From positions 1 to 26,272 of IMG/VR virus record IMGVR_UViG_3300031862_000038: DNA of 26,272 nt. One strand, written 5' to 3'. Origin of the DNA: a virus. Position 1 is the stretch's first letter. Every line of letters begins with the position of its first letter. Positions 1 through 5,774 of the stretch are shown here, one piece after another. The position numbers were made by a program, and so were the translations under genes. The notes under the pieces were generated by a model that worked only from the letters and a program-made list of their open reading frames with translations, was not told the origin of the DNA and did no database searches.

Positions 1-1
1 A

Positions 2-289
2 AAAGGAAAAGAGAATACTGAAAAAAATAACTTCGATTCTCTCTTTGAAGAATTCTGGAAAGTTTATCCAAAAAAAGTAGCAAAAGATTATGCTAGGGAA
101 AAATTCATGATTCTGGCTAGGCAAGATAAGATACCTGAGCTTATCAAGGCAACAAATGGCTATCTCGATTTTTTAAAACATAGAAAGATTAAGGATAATT
201 TTGAACAAGAGCCGATGAATCCAGCCACGTTTTTGATGAAAAACAGGTGGAAGGATTATATTGATTTCAAATATAAGCCACCTTTATGA
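2..289 (+). CDS. Phage replication-type protein, C-terminal end (partial)
   Basis: The frame is open from the first complete codon of the window, so the 5' part of the gene lies outside. The visible 95 residues include FEEFWKVYPKK near the start and a terminal PATFLMKNRWKDYI motif. This is the layout I know from the C-terminal tail of phage HTH-type replication initiators and DnaD-like proteins, where 'FW..YPKK' is followed by helices and a 'PATWL...RW' box. The function of this tail is not established; the missing N-terminus would carry the DNA-binding domain. The first in-frame ATG is at 107, but the conserved block begins before it, so that ATG is not the start. Replication role is inferred from the family and from its place at the head of early genes. 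Confidence 0.6.
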   Translation, partial: KGKENTEKNNFDSLFEEFWKVYPKKVAKDYAREKFMILARQDKIPELIKATNGYLDFLKHRKIKDNFEQEPMNPATFLMKNRWKDYIDFKYKPPL

Positions 290-298
290 GGAGGGAAA

Positions 299-412
299 AT
301 GAGCATTCATTTAATTTTAATCGCATTAGGGCTTGTGGGATTCATCGCCCTATTCATCCTGATAATTGCAATTATGGACGATAGAGAAAATTTTCCGTGG
401 AGGAAAAAATGA
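299..412 (+). CDS. Small single-span membrane protein, 37 aa
   Basis: This short gene starts at an ATG preceded by GAGGAGGG. It encodes about four polar residues, one hydrophobic helix (about residues 5-26, rich in Leu, Ile, Gly and Ala), then the acidic-basic tail MDDRENFPWRKK. The stop overlaps the next ATG as ATGA (409-412), so the two genes are probably translationally coupled. No family is recognised. The positive C-terminus suggests N-out/C-in topology. Function unknown. The start is supported by the very good ribosome binding site. Confidence 0.6.
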   Translation: MSIHLILIALGLVGFIALFILIIAIMDDRENFPWRKK

Positions 413-585
413 AGGAATCAAAAAGAGAGATAACGGAGAGACAATTAAAAAATACTCTTAACTGGTATTTGGTGATGAGTACTTGGGAACATACTGAAAA
501 GGCTCTGCGAAAAACAGAAAAAGCTAAAGCAATTTTAGAAGGATATATCTATGGGGAAATAAAATTAATTAAGGAGGAAAAATGA
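409..585 (+). CDS. Small helical hypothetical phage protein, 58 aa
   Basis: The start chosen is the ATG at 409, 6 bases after GGAGG and in an ATGA overlap with the upstream stop. A GTG at 397 in the same frame would add four residues but would lie before that ribosome binding site. The product is strongly charged (Lys and Glu rich), with no cysteines and no predicted membrane segment, and looks all-helical. Its stop again overlaps the following ATG (582-585). I do not recognise a family. It belongs to the early operon by spacing. Confidence 0.55.
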   Translation: MKESKREITERQLKNTLNWYLVMSTWEHTEKALRKTEKAKAILEGYIYGEIKLIKEEK

Positions 586-863
586 ATGAGCCAACCATAG
601 AGCAAATTAAAGCATGGTTGAGAAGTCTTCCTGGGTCTATGTCAGCCTGGAGCGAAAGAGATGAGAGGATGGTAGGGATTATCCATCGCCTAATCGAGCA
701 GAGGCCGAAGGTGACAATAGGATTCATCGAAAAATTAACAACAAAGATTGAGTTCAGAGCGCCTCAAGCAAGGCATGACTTCATAAAGGCGATATTGATT
801 GGAGGATTTAAAGATAGTGGCATTAAAATTCAGGCGGAGGTAGGCGATGAGGAGGAAAAATGA
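582..863 (+). CDS. Hypothetical early phage protein with shared EQ-PKV/DSG module, 93 aa
   Basis: Preceded by AAGGAGG and starting within an ATGA overlap. The first 38 residues look helical. Residues 39-83 form a module with EQRPKV at its start, HDFIKAI in the middle and DSGIKI at the end. The same module, with EQKPKV, DNFIEAL and TGVEV, occurs in the protein encoded at 1708-2067, so the two genes are partial paralogues that share a module. Similar modules occur in many environmental phage proteins as I know them, without known function. The C-terminus is acidic. No catalytic motif is visible. Confidence 0.6.
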   Translation: MNEPTIEQIKAWLRSLPGSMSAWSERDERMVGIIHRLIEQRPKVTIGFIEKLTTKIEFRAPQARHDFIKAILIGGFKDSGIKIQAEVGDEEEK

Positions 864-1543
864 AAGAAATGCTTTTTAAATGTCTCGAAAAGGGCCGCCG
901 AGGGCCATTTTCCGCATTTCAGTGGCCCCTACGGAAGTGGGTTAAGGTAGAGGGAGAGTTGAAGGTCTGTCAAAATGGCATTCACCTCTGTACAAAAGAT
1001 AACTTAATTTACTGGTTGAACGAGGAAATCTGGGAAACAGAGGCTAGGGGTGAAAGGATAGAAAGTGAGAATAAAATCATAGTGCGTGAAGCGAGACTTA
1101 GGCGGAAGCTAAAAACCTGGAATGAAAAGACCGCAAGACTCTTTGCCTGTGATGTTGCAAGAAGGGTTCTTCCAATTTATGAAAAACGATATCCAGGAGA
1201 TAACAGGCCCCGCAAGGCTATCGAGGCTGCGGAAAAATACGCTGAGGGAACTATCACAGAAAAGGAACTACTTGCATCCAGGGACGCAGCCTGGATCGCA
1301 ACCGAGGACGTACCCTGGGTTGCAACTAGGGACGTAGCCAAGGTCGCAGCTAGGGCCGCAACCAAGGACGCAGCCAGGGTCGCAACCGAGGACGCAGCCA
1401 GGGTCGCAGCCTGGGTCGCAACCGAGGTCGCAGTTAGGGACGTAGCCAGGGTCGCAGCTAGGGCCGCAGCTAGGACCGCAGCCTGGGATGCGGAGAGAAA
1501 ATGGCAGACAAAAAAGTTAATGGAATATTTATATCCAAAATAA
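860..1543 (+). CDS. DUF7666-like / Imm5-like protein with Ala-rich tetrapeptide repeat tail, 227 aa
   Basis: Starts behind GAGGAGG in an ATGA overlap. There are three parts. Residues 1-65 include a GPFSAFQWPL motif, a C-x-NGIHLC box and 'IYWLNEEIWETEA', the pattern I associate with DUF7666-type domains in phage proteins. Residues about 90-135 read CDVARRVLPIYEKRYP then RPRKAIEAAEKYA, the hallmark of the Imm5 putative immunity family (established family; molecular role unproven). Residues 141-212 are 18 consecutive four-residue units of the form R/W/E/K - D/V/A/I/T - A/V - A/T. The last 15 residues (KWQTKKLMEYLYPK) are a normal Imm5-type end, so the repeat does not break the frame. The 'immunity' name comes from bacterial toxin loci; its role in a phage is unknown. 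It could be a counter-defence protein, but that is speculation. Confidence 0.65.
   Translation: MKEMLFKCLEKGRRGPFSAFQWPLRKWVKVEGELKVCQNGIHLCTKDNLIYWLNEEIWETEARGERIESENKIIVREARLRRKLKTWNEKTARLFACDVARRVLPIYEKRYPGDNRPRKAIEAAEKYAEGTITEKELLASRDAAWIATEDVPWVATRDVAKVAARAATKDAARVATEDAARVAAWVATEVAVRDVARVAARAAARTAAWDAERKWQTKKLMEYLYPK
1280..1495 (+). repeat. 18 tandem copies of a 12-bp coding repeat
   Basis: Eighteen uninterrupted 12-bp units lie in frame inside the Imm5-like gene (codons 141-212). The consensus is AGG-GNC-GCA-GCC. Codon 3 is nearly fixed (GCA, sometimes GTA; GCG in the last unit) and codon 4 is mostly GCC, GCT, ACC or ACT. Codon 1 alternates among AGG, TGG, GAG and AAG, and codon 2 among GAC, GTC, GCC, ATC, ACC, GTT and GAT. 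No unit is out of register. Unit number could change by slippage without a frameshift because 12 is a multiple of 3. Confidence 0.9.
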
Positions 1544-1547
1544 TCCA

Positions 1548-1715
1548 ATGTGTGAAAAATTAACAGATGAACAAATTGAAAATTGGAGATGACTATTAAT
1601 TTGTTTAGTAAGCCCGTATGCACTTATTGCACCAAAAGAAGAAATAGAGAACTGGCACAAAATCATGCAAGAAAAAATAAATATGAAAGCAAAAAAGGAG
1701 ATCGCCGATGAATAA
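1548..1715 (+). pseudogene. Small conserved phage gene interrupted by an in-frame TGA
   Basis: From the ATG at 1548 the frame gives MCEKLTDEQIENWR, then TGA at 1590-1592. The same frame then continues with LLICLVSPYALIAPKEEIENW and more, to a TAA at 1713-1715. The two halves together match a small phage protein type I recognise from its 'TDEQIENWR...GPYALIMPKEEI' pattern, in which the residue after WR is usually basic. The stop therefore sits inside the gene, consistent with a single CGA-to-TGA change. TGA is the normal stop for many other genes here, so a changed genetic code is unlikely. The context TGA-C is a weak terminator, so low-level readthrough is possible. No good ribosome binding site precedes 1548. 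The end overlaps the next gene by 8 bases. Confidence 0.6.
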
Positions 1716-2067
1716 AATAATCATAATTAACAGATGTCGGGAATGTCTATTCTGTCGAGAGTATGATGATGGAGAATATTGTACTAACAGAAAAATAGTT
1801 AAAGTTAAAAAATCGGTTGATGCAGACACTATTCCTGACTGGTGTCCGTTGGAGAATGAGCAGAAGCCAAAGGTAATAAAAGAATTTGTTATCAAGTGGA
1901 TTAACAAAATTCACCCTGGATATTTTGGTAGAGATAAGGCAACAGATAATTTTATTGAAGCATTAAAAGAAACGGGCGTAGAGGTGAATGATAAAGCCAA
2001 CGACCCAGATGAAGAATGGAAATCGGTAAGGGATGCATATGGCGGAAAACGTGAAGGTGATGAATAA
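1708..2067 (+). CDS. Cysteine-rich (zinc-ribbon-like) phage protein, 119 aa
   Basis: The start ATG follows AAGGAG by 7 bases. Residues 10-47 hold C10, C13, C16, C25 and C46 in the pattern C-x2-C-x2-C-x8-C-x20-C, ending in PDWCPL, which suggests a small metal-binding domain. This N-terminal type is common in phage early regions; its function is not known. Residues 51-93 are the module also present in the protein at 582-863 (EQKPKV, then DNFIEAL, then TGVEV). The tail is acidic. It overlaps the next gene and lies in the same operon. It could bind nucleic acid, but nothing beyond the cysteines supports this. Confidence 0.6.
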   Translation: MNKIIIINRCRECLFCREYDDGEYCTNRKIVKVKKSVDADTIPDWCPLENEQKPKVIKEFVIKWINKIHPGYFGRDKATDNFIEALKETGVEVNDKANDPDEEWKSVRDAYGGKREGDE

Positions 2068-2428
2068 AAATAGAAGGCGAGGCAAAGATTTTGAGCGGTT
2101 CATTGCTGCCGATTTGGGTGGGCGACGGACCGGCATTCTTGGTCATGAAGATGTGATTATTCCACTATGCAATACTGAATGTCTGGCCGAATGTAAGGAA
2201 AGGAAGAAATTGCCAAAATTTATAACTGATTGCCTATCCCAGGCGAAAAGAAATTGCCCCGACGATAAACTTTCCGCCATATTTTTACATGAGTTAAACC
2301 AAAGTCATGTCAATGATATTGTGATAATGAAATACTCGGATTGGAAAAGAATCTATGATTTTATTACTTTCGGCTTGTCTTGCTCAAAGAGTTGGAAAAG
2401 GAGGAAAAATGAAACCATTAAAATCTAA
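2039..2428 (+). CDS. PD-(D/E)XK-type nuclease, possible Holliday junction resolvase
   Basis: With the ATG at 2039 (AAGGGA about 6 bases upstream) the product has 129 residues. An ATG at 2060 would give 122 residues but has a poorly spaced ribosome binding site. The order GKDFERF, GGRRTGILGHEDV, ECK and LPKF, followed by SQAKRN, then LHEL and a final MKYSDW, matches small phage resolvase-like nucleases. Probable catalytic residues are E19, D38, E51 and K53 of the E...D...ExK signature. The likely role is cutting branched DNA during replication or before packaging. Assignment to the restriction-endonuclease fold is confident; the resolvase substrate is inferred. The 3' end overlaps the next gene by 20 bases. 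Confidence 0.7.
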   Translation: MAENVKVMNKNRRRGKDFERFIAADLGGRRTGILGHEDVIIPLCNTECLAECKERKKLPKFITDCLSQAKRNCPDDKLSAIFLHELNQSHVNDIVIMKYSDWKRIYDFITFGLSCSKSWKRRKNETIKI

Positions 2429-2687
2429 AAGATTAGAAGACGAGATCATCTTGAGCTTCTCGCAAATCACGGCGATTAAGTTGGCAACCCAAAGGATGCT
2501 TGATGTGTTCAAGCGCGCTGACGCGGCGAGGGTGGAGCAACAGGATATAGTGGATGCCGTTGCCATAGAAGCGGGCATCCCGCGGGAAGAAATTTCGTCT
2601 TGGCAGCTGACGCAGGATGGGACGAAATTCACAAAGGTTAAGCCACTTAAACCAGAGTCGGCAAAAGAGAATTTATGCCAAAAATAA
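2409..2687 (+). CDS. Hypothetical phage protein, 92 aa
   Basis: The start is set by GGAGG five bases before the ATG at 2409; the frame is open upstream but has no comparable site. The product has an N-terminal helical region with QITAIKLATQRMLDVFKRA. It is followed by a segment of the kind 'AIEAGIPREEISSWQLTQDGTKFTK', where a short helix and two strands precede a Lys-rich tail. Similar small proteins with a helical N-terminus and a 'G-P-E-E-x-W-x-x-x-x-G-x-x-F' end are frequent in phage early regions and have no known function. Confidence 0.55.
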   Translation: MKPLKSKRLEDEIILSFSQITAIKLATQRMLDVFKRADAARVEQQDIVDAVAIEAGIPREEISSWQLTQDGTKFTKVKPLKPESAKENLCQK

Positions 2688-2929
2688 AATTTTTTATTAT
2701 ATCTTGTTCTAGTGACCAAATTTTAGACACCAGAAAACTTTATGTCTGGGGGGAAACGGAGACTTCAAAATGGATGCCAGAAACTAGTCGAGAGGCTGAA
2801 CGTCGTATTGAATTGTGCCATAAAAAAATGCAATGTCAGATTTGTGATGCGGAAATACATCGAGCAGAAATTGTCAGAATGAAAGAAACATGCCTCAGAA
2901 TGCAGGAGTCTATAAAAAAAGTTAGATAA
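2675..2929 (+). CDS. Hypothetical protein with CxxC motif, 84 aa
   Basis: The ATG at 2675 overlaps the end of the preceding gene by 13 bases; GAG lies upstream, which is weaker than its neighbours' sites. The product begins with a short hydrophobic strand (IKFFIISC). It contains C-Q-I-C near residue 54 and further single cysteines at 11, 48 and 73, and ends in a charged helix. I do not recognise the family. Continuity with the operon and the absence of another candidate in this stretch support it being real, but coding evidence is modest. It is the last gene before the promoter-bearing gap. Confidence 0.45.
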   Translation: MPKIKFFIISCSSDQILDTRKLYVWGETETSKWMPETSREAERRIELCHKKMQCQICDAEIHRAEIVRMKETCLRMQESIKKVR

Positions 2930-3017
2930 GCTTTTCGTTCTGCTCACCCCTTATTTTCAAAAAGATTTTCAAAAACTTTCTTGACATTTCCCATTATAGT
3001 TTTATTCTCAAGCCGAA
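2930..3017 (+). promoter_or_regulatory. Probable late (lysis/structural) sigma70-type promoter
   Basis: This is the only clear gap in the first half of the window. A perfect TTGACA lies at 2981-2986. A TATTCT at 3003-3008, 16 bases further on, matches TATAAT at 4 of 6 positions. Two copies of TTTTCAAAAA (2954-2963 and 2966-2975) sit just upstream of the -35 box, where an A/T-rich UP element would be. The predicted transcript would start near 3015-3018, at or just before the endolysin ATG at 3018. No rho-independent terminator for the upstream operon is evident. The -35 box is convincing; the -10 is weaker. Confidence 0.55.
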
Positions 3018-3473
3018 ATGTCGAGCGATATTTTCGGCAGTCTAAACTTTCCATTAAAACTAAAAAATCTTATTATTCGTCACGAAGGATTCAGAACTCA
3101 CGTATATCTTGATTCTGTTGGCAACCTAACAATCGGCATTGGCCATAACTTGACTGACCTTGGCCTCACCTCCTCGCAAATAAATCTTATATTTGAGGAT
3201 GATCTCCAAAGGGCGATTGATGATGTGGAATCAATATTCCCAGCATTCAAGGATTTTTCTGAAGCTAGATGTGCGGCCCTGATAGATATGATTTTTAACC
3301 TGGGAAAAAGCAGATTTCTGGAGTTTAAAAAAATGATTGAGCTCATAAAAAATGAGGACTGGGGAAAAGCTTCTGACGAGATGCTGGATAGTGAGTGGGC
3401 AACCCAGGTTCCGTTAAGAGTGGCTGAACTTGCAAGGATGGTGAAGTTCGGCACCTGGGATAACGAAAAATAA
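3018..3473 (+). CDS. Endolysin, T4-type lysozyme (GH24)
   Basis: This is a 151-residue muramidase that cleaves the glycan backbone of peptidoglycan for host lysis. The catalytic Glu-Asp-Thr triad has the same spacing as in T4 lysozyme: E23 in RHEGF, D32 in YLDSVG and T38 in NLTIGIGHN (E+9, E+15). A later 'ALIDMIFNLG' helix is also typical. The length fits the family (about 150-165). There is no signal peptide, so export would need the holin. A stop (TAG at 2997) lies upstream and no other start codon lies between, so 3018 is the only ordinary start. It lacks any Shine-Dalgarno sequence. Confidence 0.92.
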   Translation: MSSDIFGSLNFPLKLKNLIIRHEGFRTHVYLDSVGNLTIGIGHNLTDLGLTSSQINLIFEDDLQRAIDDVESIFPAFKDFSEARCAALIDMIFNLGKSRFLEFKKMIELIKNEDWGKASDEMLDSEWATQVPLRVAELARMVKFGTWDNEK

Positions 3474-3474
3474 G

Positions 3475-3684
3475 ATGAAGCGAATGGTACGAAGTTGGCA
3501 CGCTTTTTTAATCGCCCTCGCGTTGATCTCCATCGGATTCGTCTGGACGAGCTTCTATCCAAATTCGCCATATACGACATTCTCGACTGCCATTGGTTTG
3601 ATCTTTGGGGGATATATAGGAAAACGTCTGGCCCAAAAGGCTCAGGCTTTCAATCATAAAACCGGAGACCAAATTGATAAATAA
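3475..3684 (+). CDS. Putative holin, two TM segments, 69 aa
   Basis: The ATG lies directly after the endolysin stop; an in-frame ATG at 3484 would shorten the N-terminus by three residues. The protein has a short basic N-terminus (KRMVRSWH), TM1 at about residues 9-26, a short polar turn with NSP, TM2 at about 34-50 with GLIFGGYIG, and a charged C-terminus. Two-TM size and position next to the endolysin suit a class II-type holin, which forms inner-membrane lesions at the time of lysis. No sequence family is recognised, so the call rests on topology and context. Two possible start methionines near the N-terminus recall dual-start holins, but this is unproven. Confidence 0.6.
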   Translation: MKRMVRSWHAFLIALALISIGFVWTSFYPNSPYTTFSTAIGLIFGGYIGKRLAQKAQAFNHKTGDQIDK

Positions 3685-4399
3685 AATAATCGATTTCATC
3701 AAGAGATATCTGGGACTTGCGGCCGTCATTTTCGTAGGTATCTCGGTTTTCCTTTTCGTTCAGGATATCAGGCAAAAGGCAGTCTACAAAGTTGAGAAGC
3801 AATGGTTTGAAGAGAGATTAAAACAGAAAGAGAGCGACATCAAAAACCTGAATGAGGTGCAGTTGAACTGGATGAATGCGGCTACAATCGAAAAGGCGAA
3901 TGCGGAAAAACAAGCAAAGATAAACAAGGAACTTCAGGAACAACTCAAAAAAATAAACATTGAAAATGAGCAGCAGAAAGTACTGATTAAAAAAATGACT
4001 GCTGATGAGGTAGTGGCTGAGACAAGGAAAAGGTTGGCGCTTTCAGAAACTGATATTTGGAAGAATGGTTTTGGAGTTCAATTTACCTTGGTGGGGGCAA
4101 AGAAGAATCTGCTCAGGCTTGCCGATGCTGATTATTTCAGTCTTGTGAGGGAACCAAAACTTCTTGAAATTATCGGCGGGAAAGACAAGGAAATATCTGA
4201 TCTTAGAAATGCTATTTTCAACGATGAGAAAGCCTTGACTGTATGTGATGAGATAAAGTTGAAATATGATCAAATCAAGATTGATTATGCTGGCATTCTG
4301 AAGAAATCGGAGAAGCAGGCGAAATGGCTTAACATTTCTTACGGTACAACAGCAATCGCAGCAATTGTGACGGTTTTATATATTTTGTTAAGGAAGTAA
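3674..4399 (+). CDS. Doubly membrane-anchored coiled-coil protein, possible spanin
   Basis: The start is a TTG at 3674, seven bases after GGAG and inside the end of the holin gene. The 241-residue product has TM1 at about 12-30, then a long Lys/Glu/Gln-rich coiled coil (about 40-120), a compact region (about 120-165), a second helical segment, and TM2 at about 218-239 followed by RK. Both ends would be cytoplasmic, leaving about 185 residues in the periplasm. In this position after endolysin and holin, lambdoid phages carry the Rz/Rz1 spanin, which joins inner and outer membranes. Known u-spanins have an N-terminal lipobox instead of TM1. I see no lipobox and no embedded Rz1-type gene, so the role is tentative. 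Confidence 0.5.
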   Translation: MINKIIDFIKRYLGLAAVIFVGISVFLFVQDIRQKAVYKVEKQWFEERLKQKESDIKNLNEVQLNWMNAATIEKANAEKQAKINKELQEQLKKINIENEQQKVLIKKMTADEVVAETRKRLALSETDIWKNGFGVQFTLVGAKKNLLRLADADYFSLVREPKLLEIIGGKDKEISDLRNAIFNDEKALTVCDEIKLKYDQIKIDYAGILKKSEKQAKWLNISYGTTAIAAIVTVLYILLRK

Positions 4400-4415
4400 A
4401 AGCAAGGAAAAAATA

Positions 4416-5471
4416 ATGAAAGTGGCGTGGGACAAAGCGAAGATTGATATTTTGCGTCAACTTGCAGAATCGGGCATGCGCTATCAGGATATTGCCAAGC
4501 AGATGGGACTGCGGTTTAAGCAAATAGAATGTGCGGCTTCACGTTATAAAATTAGAAAACCAACTTGGAACTGGAACGAAGAACGCAGAAGAGACATTCT
4601 GGAACTGCGAATTCGGGGTAAAACATATCTCGAAATAGCAAACGAACTATCCAAAAAGTATAATCGAAAACTCAATGGCGAAATGATTAAAAGAGTCGCC
4701 TTATCATATGAAATTCCAGACCAACTGCTTAATACCCCAGATGACATTAAGTTTTACGATTCGCCCGTTCTGCCAATGGACGATTATATGATTTCTTGCG
4801 ATTATCATTCGCCCTATTATGGCGAGCTTTGGATTAATAGATATTTGACTATGGCACAAAAATACGGGATCAAAAAGCAAATTGTTGTAGGTGATCTTTT
4901 TGATATGGATTTTGCCAAAAGCCATCCAATTACAGATGGTGAGGAGAGATCATTTATTGACGAAGAAGAAAAACACAGTGATCCTTTAATTCGAGCGCTT
5001 TCCTGGTTTGATGAGACCTGGCTGGTATGTGGAAATCATGAAACGAGAATAAGTCGAATTACAGAAGCAAGGGTTCAATTCAGTCAACTTGTTAGCTATT
5101 TCTGCAAAGATTTGGTTCAAAAAAAATTTAATTTTACAGTTTTTGATAAAGTTCAAATCGGAGAGAAATTTCTTCTTGTTCACCCAAAAAGTTATAGCCA
5201 GATATCTGGAGCTACCGCTGTTCGCCTAGCTGAAAAATACCATAAACACATCCTCGCTGCCCATGGCCACTTCTGTGCCTTTCGCTGGGATAGGTCAGGT
5301 AAATATATGGGAATAGATATCGGCGGGATGTTTGACCAGAGAAAAATTGCTTATGTAAATCTATTGAGCACAACTCACCCAGCTTGGAATCCGGGCTTTT
5401 CAATGATTTACCAGGGTTTTCCTTATCTTTTTCATGGAGGCACCGATTTTTCATTCTGGCTTGAGAGGTAA
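4416..5471 (+). CDS. Two-HTH plus calcineurin-like metallophosphoesterase fusion
   Basis: A 351-residue protein. Residues 8-48 and 55-98 look like two successive helix-turn-helix units (YQDIAKQMGL...IECAASRYKIRK; YLEIANELSKKYNR...RVALSYEI). From residue 124 on there is a complete metallophosphoesterase core: D129 and H131 (CDYH), G159-D160 with D163 (GDLFD), N207-H208-E209 (GNHE), H256 (LVHP) and H283/H285 (HGHF). These residues bind two metals in the family, whose members act as protein phosphatases, nucleotidases or Mre11/SbcD-type nucleases. The DNA-binding half suggests DNA as the substrate. It sits between lysis genes and the terminase pair, so a role near packaging is possible but unproven. 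Confidence 0.75.
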   Translation: MKVAWDKAKIDILRQLAESGMRYQDIAKQMGLRFKQIECAASRYKIRKPTWNWNEERRRDILELRIRGKTYLEIANELSKKYNRKLNGEMIKRVALSYEIPDQLLNTPDDIKFYDSPVLPMDDYMISCDYHSPYYGELWINRYLTMAQKYGIKKQIVVGDLFDMDFAKSHPITDGEERSFIDEEEKHSDPLIRALSWFDETWLVCGNHETRISRITEARVQFSQLVSYFCKDLVQKKFNFTVFDKVQIGEKFLLVHPKSYSQISGATAVRLAEKYHKHILAAHGHFCAFRWDRSGKYMGIDIGGMFDQRKIAYVNLLSTTHPAWNPGFSMIYQGFPYLFHGGTDFSFWLER

Positions 5472-5477
5472 ACTATC

Positions 5478-5774
5478 ATGAAGGTTCTTAGAAGCTCAAT
5501 AAAAATGAGAAATGACAGAATTGTAGTGGTTGAACAGGCAATCGTAAAACTCGAAGCATTGACAAATGAGAAGATTGGAAACATAAACAAAGAAATGGCC
5601 GGAATAAAAAGTGATATCAAAAACCTTAAAGATAACGAGATTTTGCACCTTGCAAAGGACATAGACAAGATAAAAGACGAAATCGTAAAACTGAAACTCT
5701 GGCAAGCAAAAGTGATGGGCGCAATAGGAATTGTTTGGATTTTAATTCAAATAGCATTGAAATTATGGAAATAA
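5478..5774 (+). CDS. XhlA-like holin/haemolysin-type protein, 98 aa
   Basis: The ATG lies 6 bases after the previous stop; AGAGG is about 9 bases upstream. Residues about 15-72 form a coiled coil with regular hydrophobic positions. They are followed by LKLWQAKVMGAIG and one TM helix (about 79-96) ending in KLWK. This coiled coil plus single C-terminal TM plan, with a Trp before the membrane, matches XhlA proteins, which assist lysis in phages and PBSX-type elements. It may be a second holin component alongside the protein at 3475. Topology is clear; the family call is probable. Confidence 0.6.
   Translation: MKVLRSSIKMRNDRIVVVEQAIVKLEALTNEKIGNINKEMAGIKSDIKNLKDNEILHLAKDIDKIKDEIVKLKLWQAKVMGAIGIVWILIQIALKLWK

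Noticed and set aside
1122-1337. 71-aa open frame in another + frame inside the Imm5-like gene
   Set aside because: It is a repeat-driven overlap whose products (Q-P-G-x repeats) have no conserved motif.
1280-1495. CRISPR array or diversity-generating retroelement target
   Set aside because: Units are 12 bp with no spacers, all within a reading frame; no reverse transcriptase, template repeat or Cas gene is present in the window.
1590-1592. Genetic code change (TGA as sense codon)
   Set aside because: TGA ends many intact genes here, commonly in ATGA overlaps, and no other conserved gene contains an in-frame TGA.
1177-1623. 148-aa open frame on the - strand across the 12-bp repeat
   Set aside because: It is a by-product of the repeat composition; its protein is low-complexity Ala/Thr/Ser, it lies opposite a well-supported gene and no ribosome binding site fits.
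2995-3000. TATAGT as the -10 box for the promoter before the endolysin
   Set aside because: It is only 8 bases after TTGACA and has no -35-like sequence 17 bases upstream; TATTCT at 3003 fits better.
5735-5764. TTG start for the small gene before the candidate small terminase
   Set aside because: It would overlap the TM-coding end of the XhlA-like gene and has no site; the ATG at 5765 or 5780 is better.
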